From: Devosia equisanguinis
Lineage (GTDB): Bacteria > Pseudomonadota > Alphaproteobacteria > Rhizobiales > Devosiaceae
DNA: 64,000 nucleotides
NCBI RefSeq assembly: GCF_900631955.1
Contig: NZ_UZWD01000022.1
Location: 1-64,000 of the forward strand
Direction: 5' to 3'
The notes below the pieces were generated by a model. It had not been told where the DNA came from. It did not search any database and saw only the letters and a list, made by a program, of their open reading frames with translations. Positions within the stretch are counted from its first letter, which is position 1. The number at the start of each line of letters is the position of its first letter. This document shows positions 17,599-26,983 of this stretch, one piece after another. Position numbers and translations under genes: made by a program.

Positions 17599-18474
17599 TC
17601 AGAAATACCCGCGCGCCTCGGCCACGATCTCGGACAGGAATTCCGACACCAGCGCCACCCGGCGAATAGCCCGCAAATCCTCGTGCACCACGGTCCAATA
17701 GCTGCGCGTCAGCTTGTGTTCCGGCAGGATCGGCACCAGCCGCTCGTCGCCCTTGGCCATATAGGTGTGCAAGATACCGATCCCGGCCCCCGCCCGCACC
17801 GCCTCGGCCTGTCCCATGGCCGATGAAATGGCCAGGCTCGACCGCCACTGGCGCGAGAATTCGCCGGTATAATCGAGCCAGGGCGAAAAGATCAGGTCTT
17901 CGACATAGCCCACCAGCTGGTGCTCGCCCAATTGCTCCAGCGAAGCCGGCACGCCGCGCTCGTTAAGATAATCTCGCGCCGCATAGAGCCCCAGCTGATA
18001 GTCGGTGAGCTTGCGCGCCACCAGCCGCCCCTCGCGCGGCCGCTCGATGGCCACCGCAATATCGGCCTCCCGCCGCGACAGCGAAAACGCCCGCGGCACC
18101 GGTACCAGCTCCACCCGCAGCCCCGGATGCCGCCGCGTCAACCGGCCGAGGCGCGGCGCGAGGAATGCCACCCCGAAGCCGTCCGGCGCGCCCACCCGCA
18201 CCGTGCCGGCAATCTGGCTGTCGGCGCCCGCCGCCTCCTGCGCCGCCAGCATGGCGCTTTCCATCCGCTCGGCATGGATCAGAAACCGCTCGCCCTCGCC
18301 CGACAATTCCGTGCCATTGGTGCGGCGGATGAAAAAGGTGCTGCCCAGCGCCTGTTCCAGCGCATTGAGCCGCCGCGCCACTGTCGCATGGTTGAGCCCC
18401 AGGCTCCGCGCCGCACCCAGCAATTGCCCCTGCCGCGCCACCGCCAGGAACACCCGCACGTCGTCCCAGTTCAT
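17599..18474 (-). CDS. LysR-family transcriptional regulator
   Basis: A 291-residue regulator. I choose ATG 18474 (MNWDDVRVFLAVARQ) because LysR proteins begin at the helix-turn-helix; the longer frame to 18552 adds an unlikely leader. The HTH is seen as LGAARSLGLNHATVARRLNALE near 18-39, and the rest is the two-lobed effector-binding domain (READIAVAIERP near 131). It is divergent from mmsA with about 95 bases between starts, so it probably controls that gene. The effector might be a branched-chain or inositol catabolite, by inference only. Confidence 0.92.
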   Translation of the reverse strand: MNWDDVRVFLAVARQGQLLGAARSLGLNHATVARRLNALEQALGSTFFIRRTNGTELSGEGERFLIHAERMESAMLAAQEAAGADSQIAGTVRVGAPDGFGVAFLAPRLGRLTRRHPGLRVELVPVPRAFSLSRREADIAVAIERPREGRLVARKLTDYQLGLYAARDYLNERGVPASLEQLGEHQLVGYVEDLIFSPWLDYTGEFSRQWRSSLAISSAMGQAEAVRAGAGIGILHTYMAKGDERLVPILPEHKLTRSYWTVVHEDLRAIRRVALVSEFLSEIVAEARGYF

Positions 18475-18569
18475 CCGGCTATATTCTGCGCACATCGGAT
18501 GCGATTTTTCTGCAGTTGCTTTGCATGGATTATAGCTGCATCTCGACAGCACAACAAGGAGGACGCCCC

Positions 18570-20066
18570 ATGCGCACCATCGGCCACTTCATCGACGGCA
18601 CCGAAACCACCGGCCAGAGCGGCCAGTTCCAGGACGTGTTCAACCCCGCCACCGGCGATGTCCAGGCCCGCGTCGCCCTCGCCGATGCCGCCGATCTCGA
18701 GGCCGCAGTGGCATCCGCCGCCGCTGCCCAGCCGAAATGGGCGGCCACCAATCCGCAGCGTCGCGCCCGCGTCTTCTTCAATTTCGTGGCACTGATCAAT
18801 CGCGACATGGACGAGCTGGCCCAATTGCTCAGCGCCGAACATGGCAAGACGGTCGAGGATTCCAAGGGCGACATTCAGCGCGGCCTCGAAGTCGCCGAAT
18901 TCGTCGCCGGCGCCCCGCATCTGCTCAAGGGCGAGTTCACCGATGGCGCCGGCCCGGCCATCGACATGTATTCCATGCGCCAGCCGGTCGGCATCGGCGC
19001 CGGCATCACCCCATTCAATTTCCCCGCCATGATCCCGCTCTGGATGCTGTCGCCGGCCATCGCCGCCGGCAATGCCTTCATCCTCAAGCCCTCCGAGCGC
19101 GATCCTTCAGTGCCGGTGAAACTGGCGCAGCTGGCCATCGAGGCCGGCCTGCCCAAGGGCATTCTCAACGTGGTGCATGGCGGCAAGTCGGTGGTCGACG
19201 GCATTCTCGACCATCCCGCCATTGGCGGCATCAGCTTTGTCGGCTCCACCCCGATTGCCCGCTATGTCTATGGCCGGGCTGCGGCCGAGGGCAAGCGCGT
19301 CCAGGCCTTCGGTGGCGCCAAGAACCATATGATCATCATGCCCGATGCCGACATGGACAAGGCCGCCGATGCGCTGATGGGCGCGGGCTTCGGCTCTGCC
19401 GGCGAGCGCTGCATGGCCGTGTCGGTGGCGGTGCCGGTGGGCGCCGAGACCGCCGACCGCATCATCGCCGCGCTCAAGCCGCGCATCGAAAAGCTCAAGG
19501 TCGGCCCCGCCACCGATGCGAGCTCCGAAATGGGCCCGGTGATCACCAAGGCCAGCCAGGACCGCATCAAGCACCTGATCGGCAAGGGCGTCGAGCAGGG
19601 CGCCGAACTGGTGGTCGACGGCCGCGGCTTCAGCCTCCAGGGCTATGAAAACGGCTACTTCGTCGGCCCGACCCTGTTCGACCGGGTCACCGCGGAGATG
19701 GATATCTACAAGGAAGAAATCTTTGGCCCGGTGCTGAGCGTCGTGCGCAGCCAGAGCTACGAAGAGGCGCTGAAGCTGACCATGGACAATCCCTATGGCA
19801 ATGGCACCGCCATCTTCACCCGCGATGGCGATGCCGCCCGCGATTTCGCCGCCCGCGTCAATGTCGGCATGGTGGGCATCAACGTGCCTGTGCCGGTGCC
19901 GCTGGCCTATCACAGCTTTGGCGGCTGGAAGGCCAGTGCCTTTGGCGACCTCAACCAGCACGGCATGGACGCGATCAAGTTCTGGACCCGCACCAAGACC
20001 GTCACCGCCCGCTGGCCATCCGGCATCAAGGACGGTGCCGAATTCCAGATGCCGACGATGAAGTAA
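18570..20066 (+). CDS. mmsA: Methylmalonate-semialdehyde dehydrogenase (CoA-acylating)
   Basis: MmsA oxidises methylmalonate or malonate semialdehyde with NAD+ and CoA to propionyl- or acetyl-CoA, in valine, beta-alanine and inositol breakdown. Start at ATG 18570, preceded by AAGGAGG. The 498-residue ALDH shows the family-specific ITPFNFPAMIPLWM segment near 140, NAD-binding ISFVGSTPIA near 225, and the catalytic cysteine in GSAGERCMAVS near 286. The usual ALDH glutamate position is occupied by AFGGAKNHM, characteristic of MmsA rather than of hydrolytic aldehyde dehydrogenases. No other valine or inositol genes are adjacent; the divergent LysR is the likely regulator. Confidence 0.95.
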   Translation: MRTIGHFIDGTETTGQSGQFQDVFNPATGDVQARVALADAADLEAAVASAAAAQPKWAATNPQRRARVFFNFVALINRDMDELAQLLSAEHGKTVEDSKGDIQRGLEVAEFVAGAPHLLKGEFTDGAGPAIDMYSMRQPVGIGAGITPFNFPAMIPLWMLSPAIAAGNAFILKPSERDPSVPVKLAQLAIEAGLPKGILNVVHGGKSVVDGILDHPAIGGISFVGSTPIARYVYGRAAAEGKRVQAFGGAKNHMIIMPDADMDKAADALMGAGFGSAGERCMAVSVAVPVGAETADRIIAALKPRIEKLKVGPATDASSEMGPVITKASQDRIKHLIGKGVEQGAELVVDGRGFSLQGYENGYFVGPTLFDRVTAEMDIYKEEIFGPVLSVVRSQSYEEALKLTMDNPYGNGTAIFTRDGDAARDFAARVNVGMVGINVPVPVPLAYHSFGGWKASAFGDLNQHGMDAIKFWTRTKTVTARWPSGIKDGAEFQMPTMK

Positions 20067-20154
20067 CGGGCGCCGCTGCCTGCATCCAATTGCAGCCCCC
20101 CTTGAGCGAAGTGTTCACTTTTAGCGCGTTGGGAGGCGCTTAGGCTTCGCCTCC

Positions 20155-20190
20155 TGCTTTCCCTCCCCCTTCTCCAGGGGGAGGGAGACG
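20155..20190 (+). repeat. Family A half-element
   Basis: CCCTCCCCCTTCTCCAGGGGGAGGG-like hairpin without the usual flanks. Confidence 0.65.
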
Positions 20191-20224
20191 GACCGGTTAT
20201 TTTGACCGACTCTTACCCACAACG

Positions 20225-20331
20225 CGATGCGGCTCCTCCCCCTTCTTCAGGGGGAGGTTGGGAGGGGGTGTGCAGCACGCTCAAGCCCGGATGCGATAGC
20301 CCTGCCCTCAAGGGGGAGGGAGGCGAAGGAA
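20225..20331 (+). repeat. Dispersed palindromic repeat, family A (full length plus tail)
   Basis: The best-preserved copy: GCGATGCGGCTCCTCCC, hairpin, GTTGGGAGGGGGTGTGCAGC, ACGCTCAAGCCCGG, then GCGATAGCCCTGCC, running into CTCAAGGGGGAGGGAGGCGAA, the half-element also found near 14.75 kb. Confidence 0.88.
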
Positions 20332-20377
20332 CAGAAAGTCGCAGATAATCTCAGCGCAGCAACCCGCTTGCAGCTCC

Positions 20378-20899
20378 CTAGCGCGCGAAGGGGACGCTGG
20401 CGGTCATGACCTTGCCGGAATCGTTGAATTCCACCTGGAACTCGACGATGATCGTGTCATCGACGAGGAAAATCTTGGAGCCGATCTGCACGTCATTGCC
20501 GCCGCGATCGCGCTGGCGCTCGGTGAGATCGAAACCGATCTGATTGCCGTTCTTGCGGCCCACGGCCAGGCCCGAAAAGCCGGCATTGGATGTCATCACC
20601 GCCTCATAGCGCGCATTGGCTTCCGAAAAGGCGATGGTGCCGCTGACCGACAGGTTCATGTTCACCAGCGTGCAGCGGCCGGTATAATTGATCTTGGACT
20701 GGTTGCCCTGGCTCACCGAGAGGCGGCAGCGGAAGGGCTCCGGCTTGTCGCTGCCCACCAGCGTGCTCTCGCCGCGCCAGCTGCCGATATATTGCGCCAG
20801 CAATTGCTGTTCGGCCGGGCCGGCATAGGCCGCTCCTGCGCCCATCATGCCGATGGCAAGCGCTGCTGCCCCCAAACGCGTCAACGCACCCTTCACCAC
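20378..20899 (-). CDS. Secreted protein of unknown function
   Basis: A 173-residue protein starting at GTG 20899, with GAGGAG about nine bases upstream. A signal peptide ends near GAAYAGPAE (about residue 27). The mature 146 residues look like a compact beta-rich domain: a start resembling lipocalin/DUF1579-like folds (YIGSWRGES), alternating strands, two cysteines near residues 58 and 76 that could pair, and the closing MTASVPFAR. I cannot assign a family. It stands alone, convergent with mmsA and divergent from an ABC transporter operon. Confidence 0.8.
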   Translation of the reverse strand: MVKGALTRLGAAALAIGMMGAGAAYAGPAEQQLLAQYIGSWRGESTLVGSDKPEPFRCRLSVSQGNQSKINYTGRCTLVNMNLSVSGTIAFSEANARYEAVMTSNAGFSGLAVGRKNGNQIGFDLTERQRDRGGNDVQIGSKIFLVDDTIIVEFQVEFNDSGKVMTASVPFAR

Positions 20900-21119
20900 G
20901 TCAATCCACTCCTCGTTTCAGCCGGGGCGTTCCAGCGCCGCCTGCCGTCTTGTTGCTGCCGCCCTTGGCACCGGACGGAAACGGCCGATGCAGAGGCTGT
21001 GTTCCCACCAGTTTTCATTGTCGAAATCGAATTTAGGACTTCATCCAACAATGCCATCTTAATACTGAGACTCAAATATAACGCTGTCACCGATTTCGAT
21101 ACGCAAAAGCGGAGTTCCC

Positions 21120-21887
21120 GTGCTTCCTCCTGAACACATCCCCGTCATGCAGGAAAATTCCGCGCCCCGCGCCCCCCACTCCGGGGGTTCAACGCCGATT
21201 ATTACGGTCAGCGGCGTCGACTATGTCGTCGACATGGCTGGCAAGCCGCTGCAGATCCTCAAGGGTGTCGATCTCGCTGTGACGCCGGGCGAAGTGGTGG
21301 CCATTGTCGGTCCCTCCGGTAGCGGCAAGACTTCGTTGCTGATGCTGCTGGCCGGGCTCGAACGGGCAACCGCCGGCCGCATCACTATTGGCGGCACCGA
21401 CATCACCAATCTCGATGAAGACGCCATGGCGGTATTCCGCCGCAAGACGCTCAGCATCGTCTTCCAGAGCTTCCACCTCATCCCCTCGCTCAGCGCCCTC
21501 GACAATGTCGGGCTGGCGCTCGAGATCGCCCAACCCGACCTGCCGCTGGCCAAGGTGCGCGAAGCCGCCGCCGCCGCGCTCGACACCGTGGGCCTGGGCA
21601 AGCGTCTCGATCATCGCCCCGCTGCCCTCTCGGGTGGCGAGCAGCAGCGCGTCGGCCTCGCCCGTGCCCTGGTCACCAAACCGCCCTTGCTCCTGGCCGA
21701 CGAGCCCACCGGCAATCTCGACCAGAATACCGGTGCGGTGGTGGTCGATCTGATGTTCGACCTGGCCCGGCGCAACAACACCACCGTGGTGCTGATCACG
21801 CATGATCCCAATCTCGCTGCCCGCGCCGATCGCAGCTTTACCATGACGCAGGGCCGGCTCAGCGAAAACACCGGCGGAGCGCATTGA
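21120..21887 (+). CDS. ABC transporter ATP-binding protein (LolD/YbbA/MacB type)
   Basis: A 255-residue ATPase, probably starting at GTG 21120; ATG 21147 is an alternative. Walker A is GPSGSGKTS near residue 62, the signature LSGGEQQRVGLARAL near 165, and Walker B LLLADEPTGNLD near 190. The closest types are LolD, YbbA and MacB ATPases, which power FtsX-like permeases that extract lipids, lipoproteins or peptides from the membrane rather than importing solutes. Its TGA overlaps the ATG of the following permease by one base, so the two are translated together. Confidence 0.93.
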   Translation: MLPPEHIPVMQENSAPRAPHSGGSTPIITVSGVDYVVDMAGKPLQILKGVDLAVTPGEVVAIVGPSGSGKTSLLMLLAGLERATAGRITIGGTDITNLDEDAMAVFRRKTLSIVFQSFHLIPSLSALDNVGLALEIAQPDLPLAKVREAAAAALDTVGLGKRLDHRPAALSGGEQQRVGLARALVTKPPLLLADEPTGNLDQNTGAVVVDLMFDLARRNNTTVVLITHDPNLAARADRSFTMTQGRLSENTGGAH

Positions 21888-24442
21888 TGCGCGCCATGAT
21901 TGCTGCAGCCCGCGTTGGGCTGATCGAAATGGCCGGCGACTGGAAGCGCTTCTGGCTGCTGATCCTGTGCCTGGCCGTCGGCACCGCGCTGATTGCCGGC
22001 GTCAGCTCGGTCAGCGGCGCCATCACCCGCGCCGTCGACCAGAATGCCGCCGTCCTGATGGGCGGCGATCTCGAGCTCACCCGCTCCGACCGCGCCGCCA
22101 ATGCCGATGAACTGGCCCTGTTCGAGCGCTTCGGCCGCGTCGCCGCCCTCACCGAAACCAATCTCAGCGCTGAATCCGACACCAGCGAAGCCTTTGTCGA
22201 TCTCGTCGCCGCCGGCCCCGGCTACCCCCTTCTCGGCCAGCTCGACACCAGCGCCACCGACGCCGCCACCACCCCCTTCGCCGCCCTGGGCGAGGTCGAG
22301 GACACCTTTGGCGCGCTGGTCGATCCGGTCATGCTCGACCAGTTAGGCCTCAGGACCGGCGACATCATCCGCATCGGCGGCACTGATTTCGAGGTGCGCG
22401 GCACGCTGGGCGCCCTGCCTGACGGTCCGGTGCGCGGTTTTCGCCTGGGGCTGACCGCCCTCATCAACAGCGATGGCTTCGCCAAGATTTCCGACCGCAC
22501 CTCGCCTTTGCCGGGCCTCGGCACCAATTTCCGCTATAAGCTGCTGCTCAGCGAATTGGCGATCGAACCGGCCCGCGCCGAACTGGTCGCCGCGCTCGAC
22601 GATGCCGGCTGGGAGATCCGGTCGGCACTGGACGGACTCGGGCCGATGCTGCGCTATTATCAGCTCTTTACCGGCTTCCTCGTCGTGGTGGGCCTGGGCT
22701 CACTGCTCATCGGCGGCGTCAGCGTCTGGAGCGTCATGTCGGCCTATGTGGCGGAGCGCTCCGGCGTTATTGCCGTGCTGCGCAGCCTCGGCGCCTCGCG
22801 CGCCCGGGTCATGGTGCATTTCCTCGTCCAGGTGCTGGCTCTGGCGCTGATCGGCGTCGGTATCGGCGTCGCCATTGGTGCCGGCATCGGCTTTCTGGTG
22901 CTGCCAGTCGTCGGCGAAGCCATTGGCGTGGCGCTTGATGGCGGGCTCGATGTCGCGGCTCTGCTGGTTGCGGCGGCGGTTGGCCTGCTGACCGCCTTTG
23001 CCTTTTCCTACCTGCCGCTGGTACAGGCGCAGATGGTCAGCCCGGCAAGCCTGTTCCGCGCCCGTGGCCTCGGCGCCCCGCCCATTCGCTGGCGTCGGCT
23101 CGTCGCCTCTCCAGCGCTCTGGCCGCTGGTCATAGCTATTGCGGCCTTCTTCTGGCTGGCCGTCATCCTCACCGGCGACGTGCTGCTGGTCCTGGCCTTC
23201 GCTGCTGCCTGCCTGCTGGCGACCCTGTTATTCCAGTTTGGCAGCCGCTTCGTCCTGCACCGCATTCCCCACACCGGCGAACCCGGCTGGATGCCGCTGC
23301 GCCAGGCCCTGCGTGCCATGTCCGGCTCGGTGCGTGCCAGCGCCGCCGTGGTCACCGCGGTGGGCCTCGCCGTGCTCATCCTGGTCGTGGTGCAGATTCT
23401 CGCCGTCAACCTGCGCAATGAATTCCTCGGCGCCTCGGTCTTCGATGCGCCAACCCTGGTCGCATCCGATCTCTTCGAGGACGAGGCGGAAAGCCTCAAT
23501 CTCCTGGTCGGCCCCGAGCACGGCATCGCCCAGGTGGTCACCACTCCGATGCTGCGCGGTGCCCTCACGGCGATCAATGACCGTCCCATCGGCCAATTGC
23601 AGGCCAATGGCCCGGAAGCTGCGTTCCTGCTGTCGGGCGAAATCCCCATGACCTATCGCAATGTCCTGCCCCCTGCCTCTCGCGTCGTCGAGGGTCAGTG
23701 GTGGGGCCCGGATTATGCCGGCGAGCCCTTGGTGTCCCTGCACCAGAACTTGCGCCAGGGCCTTGGCCTCAAGCTCGGCGACACGGTGAGCTTCGACATC
23801 TTTGGCGATACCGTCACCGCGCGCATCGCCAGTTTCCGCGACTATGCCTGGCAAGGCGGCATTGACTTCCTCGTCTCGTTCTCCCCCGGAACGCTCGATC
23901 TCTACCCCTCGACGCTGCTCGCAGCGGTGACGGCCGAGCGCGGACGTGAAGAGGAGGTGGAGCGGTTCCTCGCTGCCGAGTTCATCGACATCAAGTTCAT
24001 CGCCATCGGCGCCACGCTCGAACGCATCACCGCCGCCTTGGGCCAACTGTCCCTCGCCGTGGCCGCTGTCGGGGGCATTGCCGTCTCCAATGGCCTGCTC
24101 ATTCTCATCGGCAGCCTCGCCTCCGGTCGGCGCCAGCGCGAGACCGATGCGGTGATCACGCGCGTGCTGGGGGCCAGGCGCGGCGACATCCTCGCCACGG
24201 CGCTGCTGCAATTCCTGCTGCTCGCCGCCTTTGCCGCGCTTCTCGCCATCCCGGCCGGTCTTGCCACAGCCTGGATGCTCAGCAGCATCCTGCTCAACGT
24301 CGCCTTTACCCTCGATCCCACCACCGTTCTGCTCGTGGCCCTGGGTGTCGTCGTGGTCACTGCCATTCTCGGCGCCACCACGTTGCTGCGGGTGCTGGCG
24401 CGGCGGCCGGCGCTGCTATTGCGCGAAATGCAGAGCATTTGA
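21887..24442 (+). CDS. FtsX-like ABC permease (YbbP/LolC-like)
   Basis: An 851-residue inner-membrane protein. A first helix near 20-40 is followed by a large periplasmic domain. Then come a three- to four-helix FtsX block near 270-400, further helices near 415-450, a second periplasmic domain (about 510-705), and a final FtsX block near 720-850. The double FtsX arrangement matches YbbP, partner of YbbA, and many uncharacterised alphaproteobacterial exporters. The start ATG 21887 overlaps the ATPase stop. In other bacteria the ybbAP pair often lies next to tesA; no esterase gene is present here. Substrate unknown; lipid or lipoprotein handling is the best guess. Confidence 0.92.
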   Translation: MRAMIAAARVGLIEMAGDWKRFWLLILCLAVGTALIAGVSSVSGAITRAVDQNAAVLMGGDLELTRSDRAANADELALFERFGRVAALTETNLSAESDTSEAFVDLVAAGPGYPLLGQLDTSATDAATTPFAALGEVEDTFGALVDPVMLDQLGLRTGDIIRIGGTDFEVRGTLGALPDGPVRGFRLGLTALINSDGFAKISDRTSPLPGLGTNFRYKLLLSELAIEPARAELVAALDDAGWEIRSALDGLGPMLRYYQLFTGFLVVVGLGSLLIGGVSVWSVMSAYVAERSGVIAVLRSLGASRARVMVHFLVQVLALALIGVGIGVAIGAGIGFLVLPVVGEAIGVALDGGLDVAALLVAAAVGLLTAFAFSYLPLVQAQMVSPASLFRARGLGAPPIRWRRLVASPALWPLVIAIAAFFWLAVILTGDVLLVLAFAAACLLATLLFQFGSRFVLHRIPHTGEPGWMPLRQALRAMSGSVRASAAVVTAVGLAVLILVVVQILAVNLRNEFLGASVFDAPTLVASDLFEDEAESLNLLVGPEHGIAQVVTTPMLRGALTAINDRPIGQLQANGPEAAFLLSGEIPMTYRNVLPPASRVVEGQWWGPDYAGEPLVSLHQNLRQGLGLKLGDTVSFDIFGDTVTARIASFRDYAWQGGIDFLVSFSPGTLDLYPSTLLAAVTAERGREEEVERFLAAEFIDIKFIAIGATLERITAALGQLSLAVAAVGGIAVSNGLLILIGSLASGRRQRETDAVITRVLGARRGDILATALLQFLLLAAFAALLAIPAGLATAWMLSSILLNVAFTLDPTTVLLVALGVVVVTAILGATTLLRVLARRPALLLREMQSI

Positions 24443-24554
24443 GCCCAACTGATTCGGCGCCCGGGCTTGCCAGGGCGCCGGAATTCGGCCATCAAGCCGC
24501 CGCGATTGGCGCGTAATGCGCTCGGATTGCGACGGATTGGTCGGGGACGGATGC

Positions 24555-25136
24555 ATGACGGCACGGGTGATTGGCTTATTGGCGATGGCGCTGCTGGTTT
24601 CCGGCTGCACCTTTGCCGGCGTCAAACCCTTGCCTGGTAATGCCTCCCGCGCCGCCATCCCCGCGACCGAAGCGATTGCTGCGCTCGCCCCCGAGGCCAA
24701 TGAGAGCCGCGAGGGCTATGTGCCCAAGGCCTCCGCCGTGCCGACCGCGCCCAGCGCCATGCTGATGGGCTATACCGGCAGCCGCCATGGCGCGCTCGAT
24801 GGGCTCATCACCCATTACGCCAATGCCTATAAGGTGCCCGAAGAGCTGGTGCGCCGCATCATCGTGCGCGAAAGCAATTACAATCCCGCCGCCCGCAATG
24901 GCCCCTATTGGGGCCTGATGCAGATCAGCCACGCCACCGCCCGCGGCATGGGCTTTTCCGGCGACCCATCCGCCCTGCTCGACGCCGAAACCAATCTGCG
25001 CTTTGCCGTACGCTACCTGGCCGGCGCCTATGTCACCGCCCGCGGCAATCACGACCAGGCGGTGCAGTTCTATGCCCGCGGCTATTACTACGACGCCAAG
25101 CGCCTGGGCCTGCTGCAAAAAAGCGGCCTGCTGTAG
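24555..25136 (+). CDS. Lytic transglycosylase lipoprotein (SLT domain)
   Basis: Start chosen at ATG 24555, after GGGGACGG, giving a 193-residue protein with a lipoprotein signal (LLVSGC, lipidated Cys18) and a C-terminal SLT domain. The catalytic glutamate is E106 in VRESNYNP, followed by GLMQISHATARGMGF and the closing helix with NLRFAVRYLAGAY. The enzyme cleaves the MurNAc-GlcNAc bond of peptidoglycan to 1,6-anhydro products, here from the outer or inner membrane surface. It is smaller than Slt70 and resembles the stand-alone EmtA/SLT-type proteins. It ends at a shared terminator with a convergent small gene. Confidence 0.93.
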   Translation: MTARVIGLLAMALLVSGCTFAGVKPLPGNASRAAIPATEAIAALAPEANESREGYVPKASAVPTAPSAMLMGYTGSRHGALDGLITHYANAYKVPEELVRRIIVRESNYNPAARNGPYWGLMQISHATARGMGFSGDPSALLDAETNLRFAVRYLAGAYVTARGNHDQAVQFYARGYYYDAKRLGLLQKSGLL

Positions 25137-25162
25137 CCGTTCCCCTCAAAATCCGGGCGTGC

Positions 25163-25192
25163 AAAAGCCGGTGGACCTGCCACCGGCTTTTT
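25163..25192. terminator. Bidirectional terminator
   Basis: 9-bp stem agccggtgg (25166-25174) and ccaccggct (25180-25188), with A's on one side and T's on the other. It separates the convergent transglycosylase and small-protein genes. Confidence 0.85.
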
Positions 25193-25407
25193 CAGATCGC
25201 CTGATCGCCGCGCACGGCCTGGCTGACCGCGAAATGCGCGGTCTCGATCGAGGGGAAATGCTGTCCGTCGATCGGAAAGGCCGGCAGCTTCACCGCGAGG
25301 AAGCGGTAGCCTTCGGCATCCGGCACGACGACACCCAGGGGCTCGCCGCCGACTTCGATAACGGTTGGCCGGATCTTTTCGGCCGTCTTCAAACTTGGTT
25401 CTTGCAT
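25192..25407 (-). CDS. Small conserved-looking cytoplasmic protein, function unknown
   Basis: A 71-residue ORF starting at ATG 25407 with GGAG eight bases upstream and its stop at the shared terminator. The composition is protein-like (beta-prone segments PTVIEVGGEPLGVVVPD and YRFLAVKLPAFPIDG) with no membrane helix, cysteine cluster or signal. The ribosome-binding site, terminator and convergent layout argue for a real gene. I do not recognise it. Confidence 0.65.
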   Translation of the reverse strand: MQEPSLKTAEKIRPTVIEVGGEPLGVVVPDAEGYRFLAVKLPAFPIDGQHFPSIETAHFAVSQAVRGDQAI

Positions 25408-25916
25408 GGTGGAAGCTCCACTTCCGCACCGAATCCGCGCGCCATGAACTCAAGGCATCTGCCTTGGCTCCGGCCTCGGTCGCTGCAGGGTTTATTGATT
25501 CTGTGAGACGGTGGTGTGACGGCGGGTCACATTCGTTTGCAGAAGCAAGTCCCTTGCCAGCGTTTGGCGCCATGCTGTCGGGTTACGAGGGTCGAACACA
25601 GGGCTTGGAAATTGAAGTGTGTCGATGTCGTCATCGTCATTCCTCTCCTGAGCGAGTGTTGGACTGGTTCGTTTCACCACGCCTTTGCGGCGCAGCAAGG
25701 GCAAGATAGGGCCGGCTCGGAGATTTTTCCAGTGCCCCATCATGCGTAAATGGCCAAAAAGACGAAAAACCCTGCTCGACTTTCGGCCTATGGCAGATAA
25801 TATGAGTTTTTAGATCAGATTATAATCTCACGCGTCACCTTGAACTGGCCCCCACAATCTGGTCTTTTGATTGTCTTGGATCTGTCTCCCGTCCTCGGGA
25901 GCAAGGGGACTGTCAG
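25408..25916. other. Intergenic region, no convincing gene
   Basis: About 510 bp. On the minus strand an ATG near 25651 follows AGGAGAGGA and opens a frame of only about 37 codons with no recognisable features; a longer overlapping frame in another phase has no good start. The end nearest the LacI gene is AT-rich and contains a perfect 12-bp palindrome, agattataatct (25817-25828), with a TATAAT inside. This is a plausible promoter with operator for that gene. Confidence 0.5.
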
Positions 25917-26963
25917 GTGTCTGAAGACGAATTGCCTCCCGTCGTGCGGGGCAAGAGGGGGGCAAAGCCCTCCGGCAAGCCGACCCTCAAAACGATAGCG
26001 CAAATGACGGGGCTGGCGGTTACCACCATTTCCCGCGCGCTCAACAATGCGCCGGAACTGGCCCAGGAAACCCGTGACCGCGTGCAGAAGATCGCAGCCG
26101 AGATCGGCTACCTGCCCGATCGCGCCGCGCTGCGCCTCAAGACCGGCCGCACCAATGTCATTTCGCTGGTGCTCGAGCCGGACGAGCAGATCTACGGCTT
26201 CGGCTCCTCGCTGATGGCGGGCATCACCGAGGCCCTGCGCAACACGCCCTATCACCTCGTCATCACGCCGCTGTTCCGCGGCGTGTCGCCGATGGAGCCG
26301 ATCCGCCACATCGTGCGCAATCGCATGGCCGATGGCGTCATCTTCTCCAAGACCGAGAGTTTCGACGAGCGCATCCGCTTCCTCATCGACAATGATTTTC
26401 CCTTTGTCAGCCACGGCCGCAGCCAGTACAGCGAGCCGCACCCCTCGGTGGACTTCGACAACGAGGCCTATGCCTATGCCGCAACCAGGCGCTTGGCACA
26501 GAAAGGCTGCAAGAAGGTCAGTATCGTTCTGCCCGAAAGCGCCCTCACCTATGCCGAGCATCTGCGGGCCGGCGTGATCCGCGCCGCCAACGAGGCGGGC
26601 ATCGCCTATGAGTTCTCGACCGACGTCAACAGCTTCAGCCCCTCGGATGCGCTGCGCAATTATGTGGGCAAACGCGCCCGCCGGCCGGACGGCCCCGATG
26701 GCTGGATCTGTGTGTCGGAAGTCTCGGCCCTGGCCGTACTCGGCGCCCTCAACGACGCCGGCAAGACCGTGGGCCAGGACGTGCATGTGGTGACCAAGCA
26801 GAGCTCACCCATGTTCGATGCCTTCCAGCCCAGCGCCGAAACCGTGCACGAGGATTTCGTCGATGCCGGCTTCCATCTTGGCTCGATCCTCTTGCGCCGC
26901 ATTTCCGGCGCCACCGACGATCTTACCTATGTAGCTGCACCCAGGATCGGCTGGCGCGAGTAA
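25917..26963 (+). CDS. LacI-family transcriptional regulator (orphan)
   Basis: A 348-residue regulator starting at GTG 25917, with AAGGGG eight bases upstream. After a charged 20-residue extension comes the LacI helix-turn-helix (LKTIAQMTGLAVTTISRALNN, about residues 24-44) and the hinge, then a periplasmic-binding-protein-like sugar sensor (DGVIFSKTESFDERI near 138). The next gene is convergent and unrelated (uup) and the upstream gap has no divergent partner, so it is an orphan that probably controls a sugar operon elsewhere and perhaps itself. Confidence 0.92.
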   Translation: MSEDELPPVVRGKRGAKPSGKPTLKTIAQMTGLAVTTISRALNNAPELAQETRDRVQKIAAEIGYLPDRAALRLKTGRTNVISLVLEPDEQIYGFGSSLMAGITEALRNTPYHLVITPLFRGVSPMEPIRHIVRNRMADGVIFSKTESFDERIRFLIDNDFPFVSHGRSQYSEPHPSVDFDNEAYAYAATRRLAQKGCKKVSIVLPESALTYAEHLRAGVIRAANEAGIAYEFSTDVNSFSPSDALRNYVGKRARRPDGPDGWICVSEVSALAVLGALNDAGKTVGQDVHVVTKQSSPMFDAFQPSAETVHEDFVDAGFHLGSILLRRISGATDDLTYVAAPRIGWRE

Positions 26964-26983
26964 ACGGCTAGAGAGGCTGCCCC

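Larger units (their letters stand above)
20067..20377. other. Intergenic region between mmsA and a convergent gene, repeat-filled
   Basis: About 311 bp between the convergent stops. A short ctgca...tgcag hairpin follows mmsA, and the rest is two family A copies and a half-element. No gene is supported. Confidence 0.7.

Noticed and set aside
25492-25743. 83-codon minus-strand ORF and a 37-codon ORF starting near 25651
   Set aside because: The first lacks a ribosome-binding site at its start; the second is very short with no recognisable features. Neither has enough support to call a gene.
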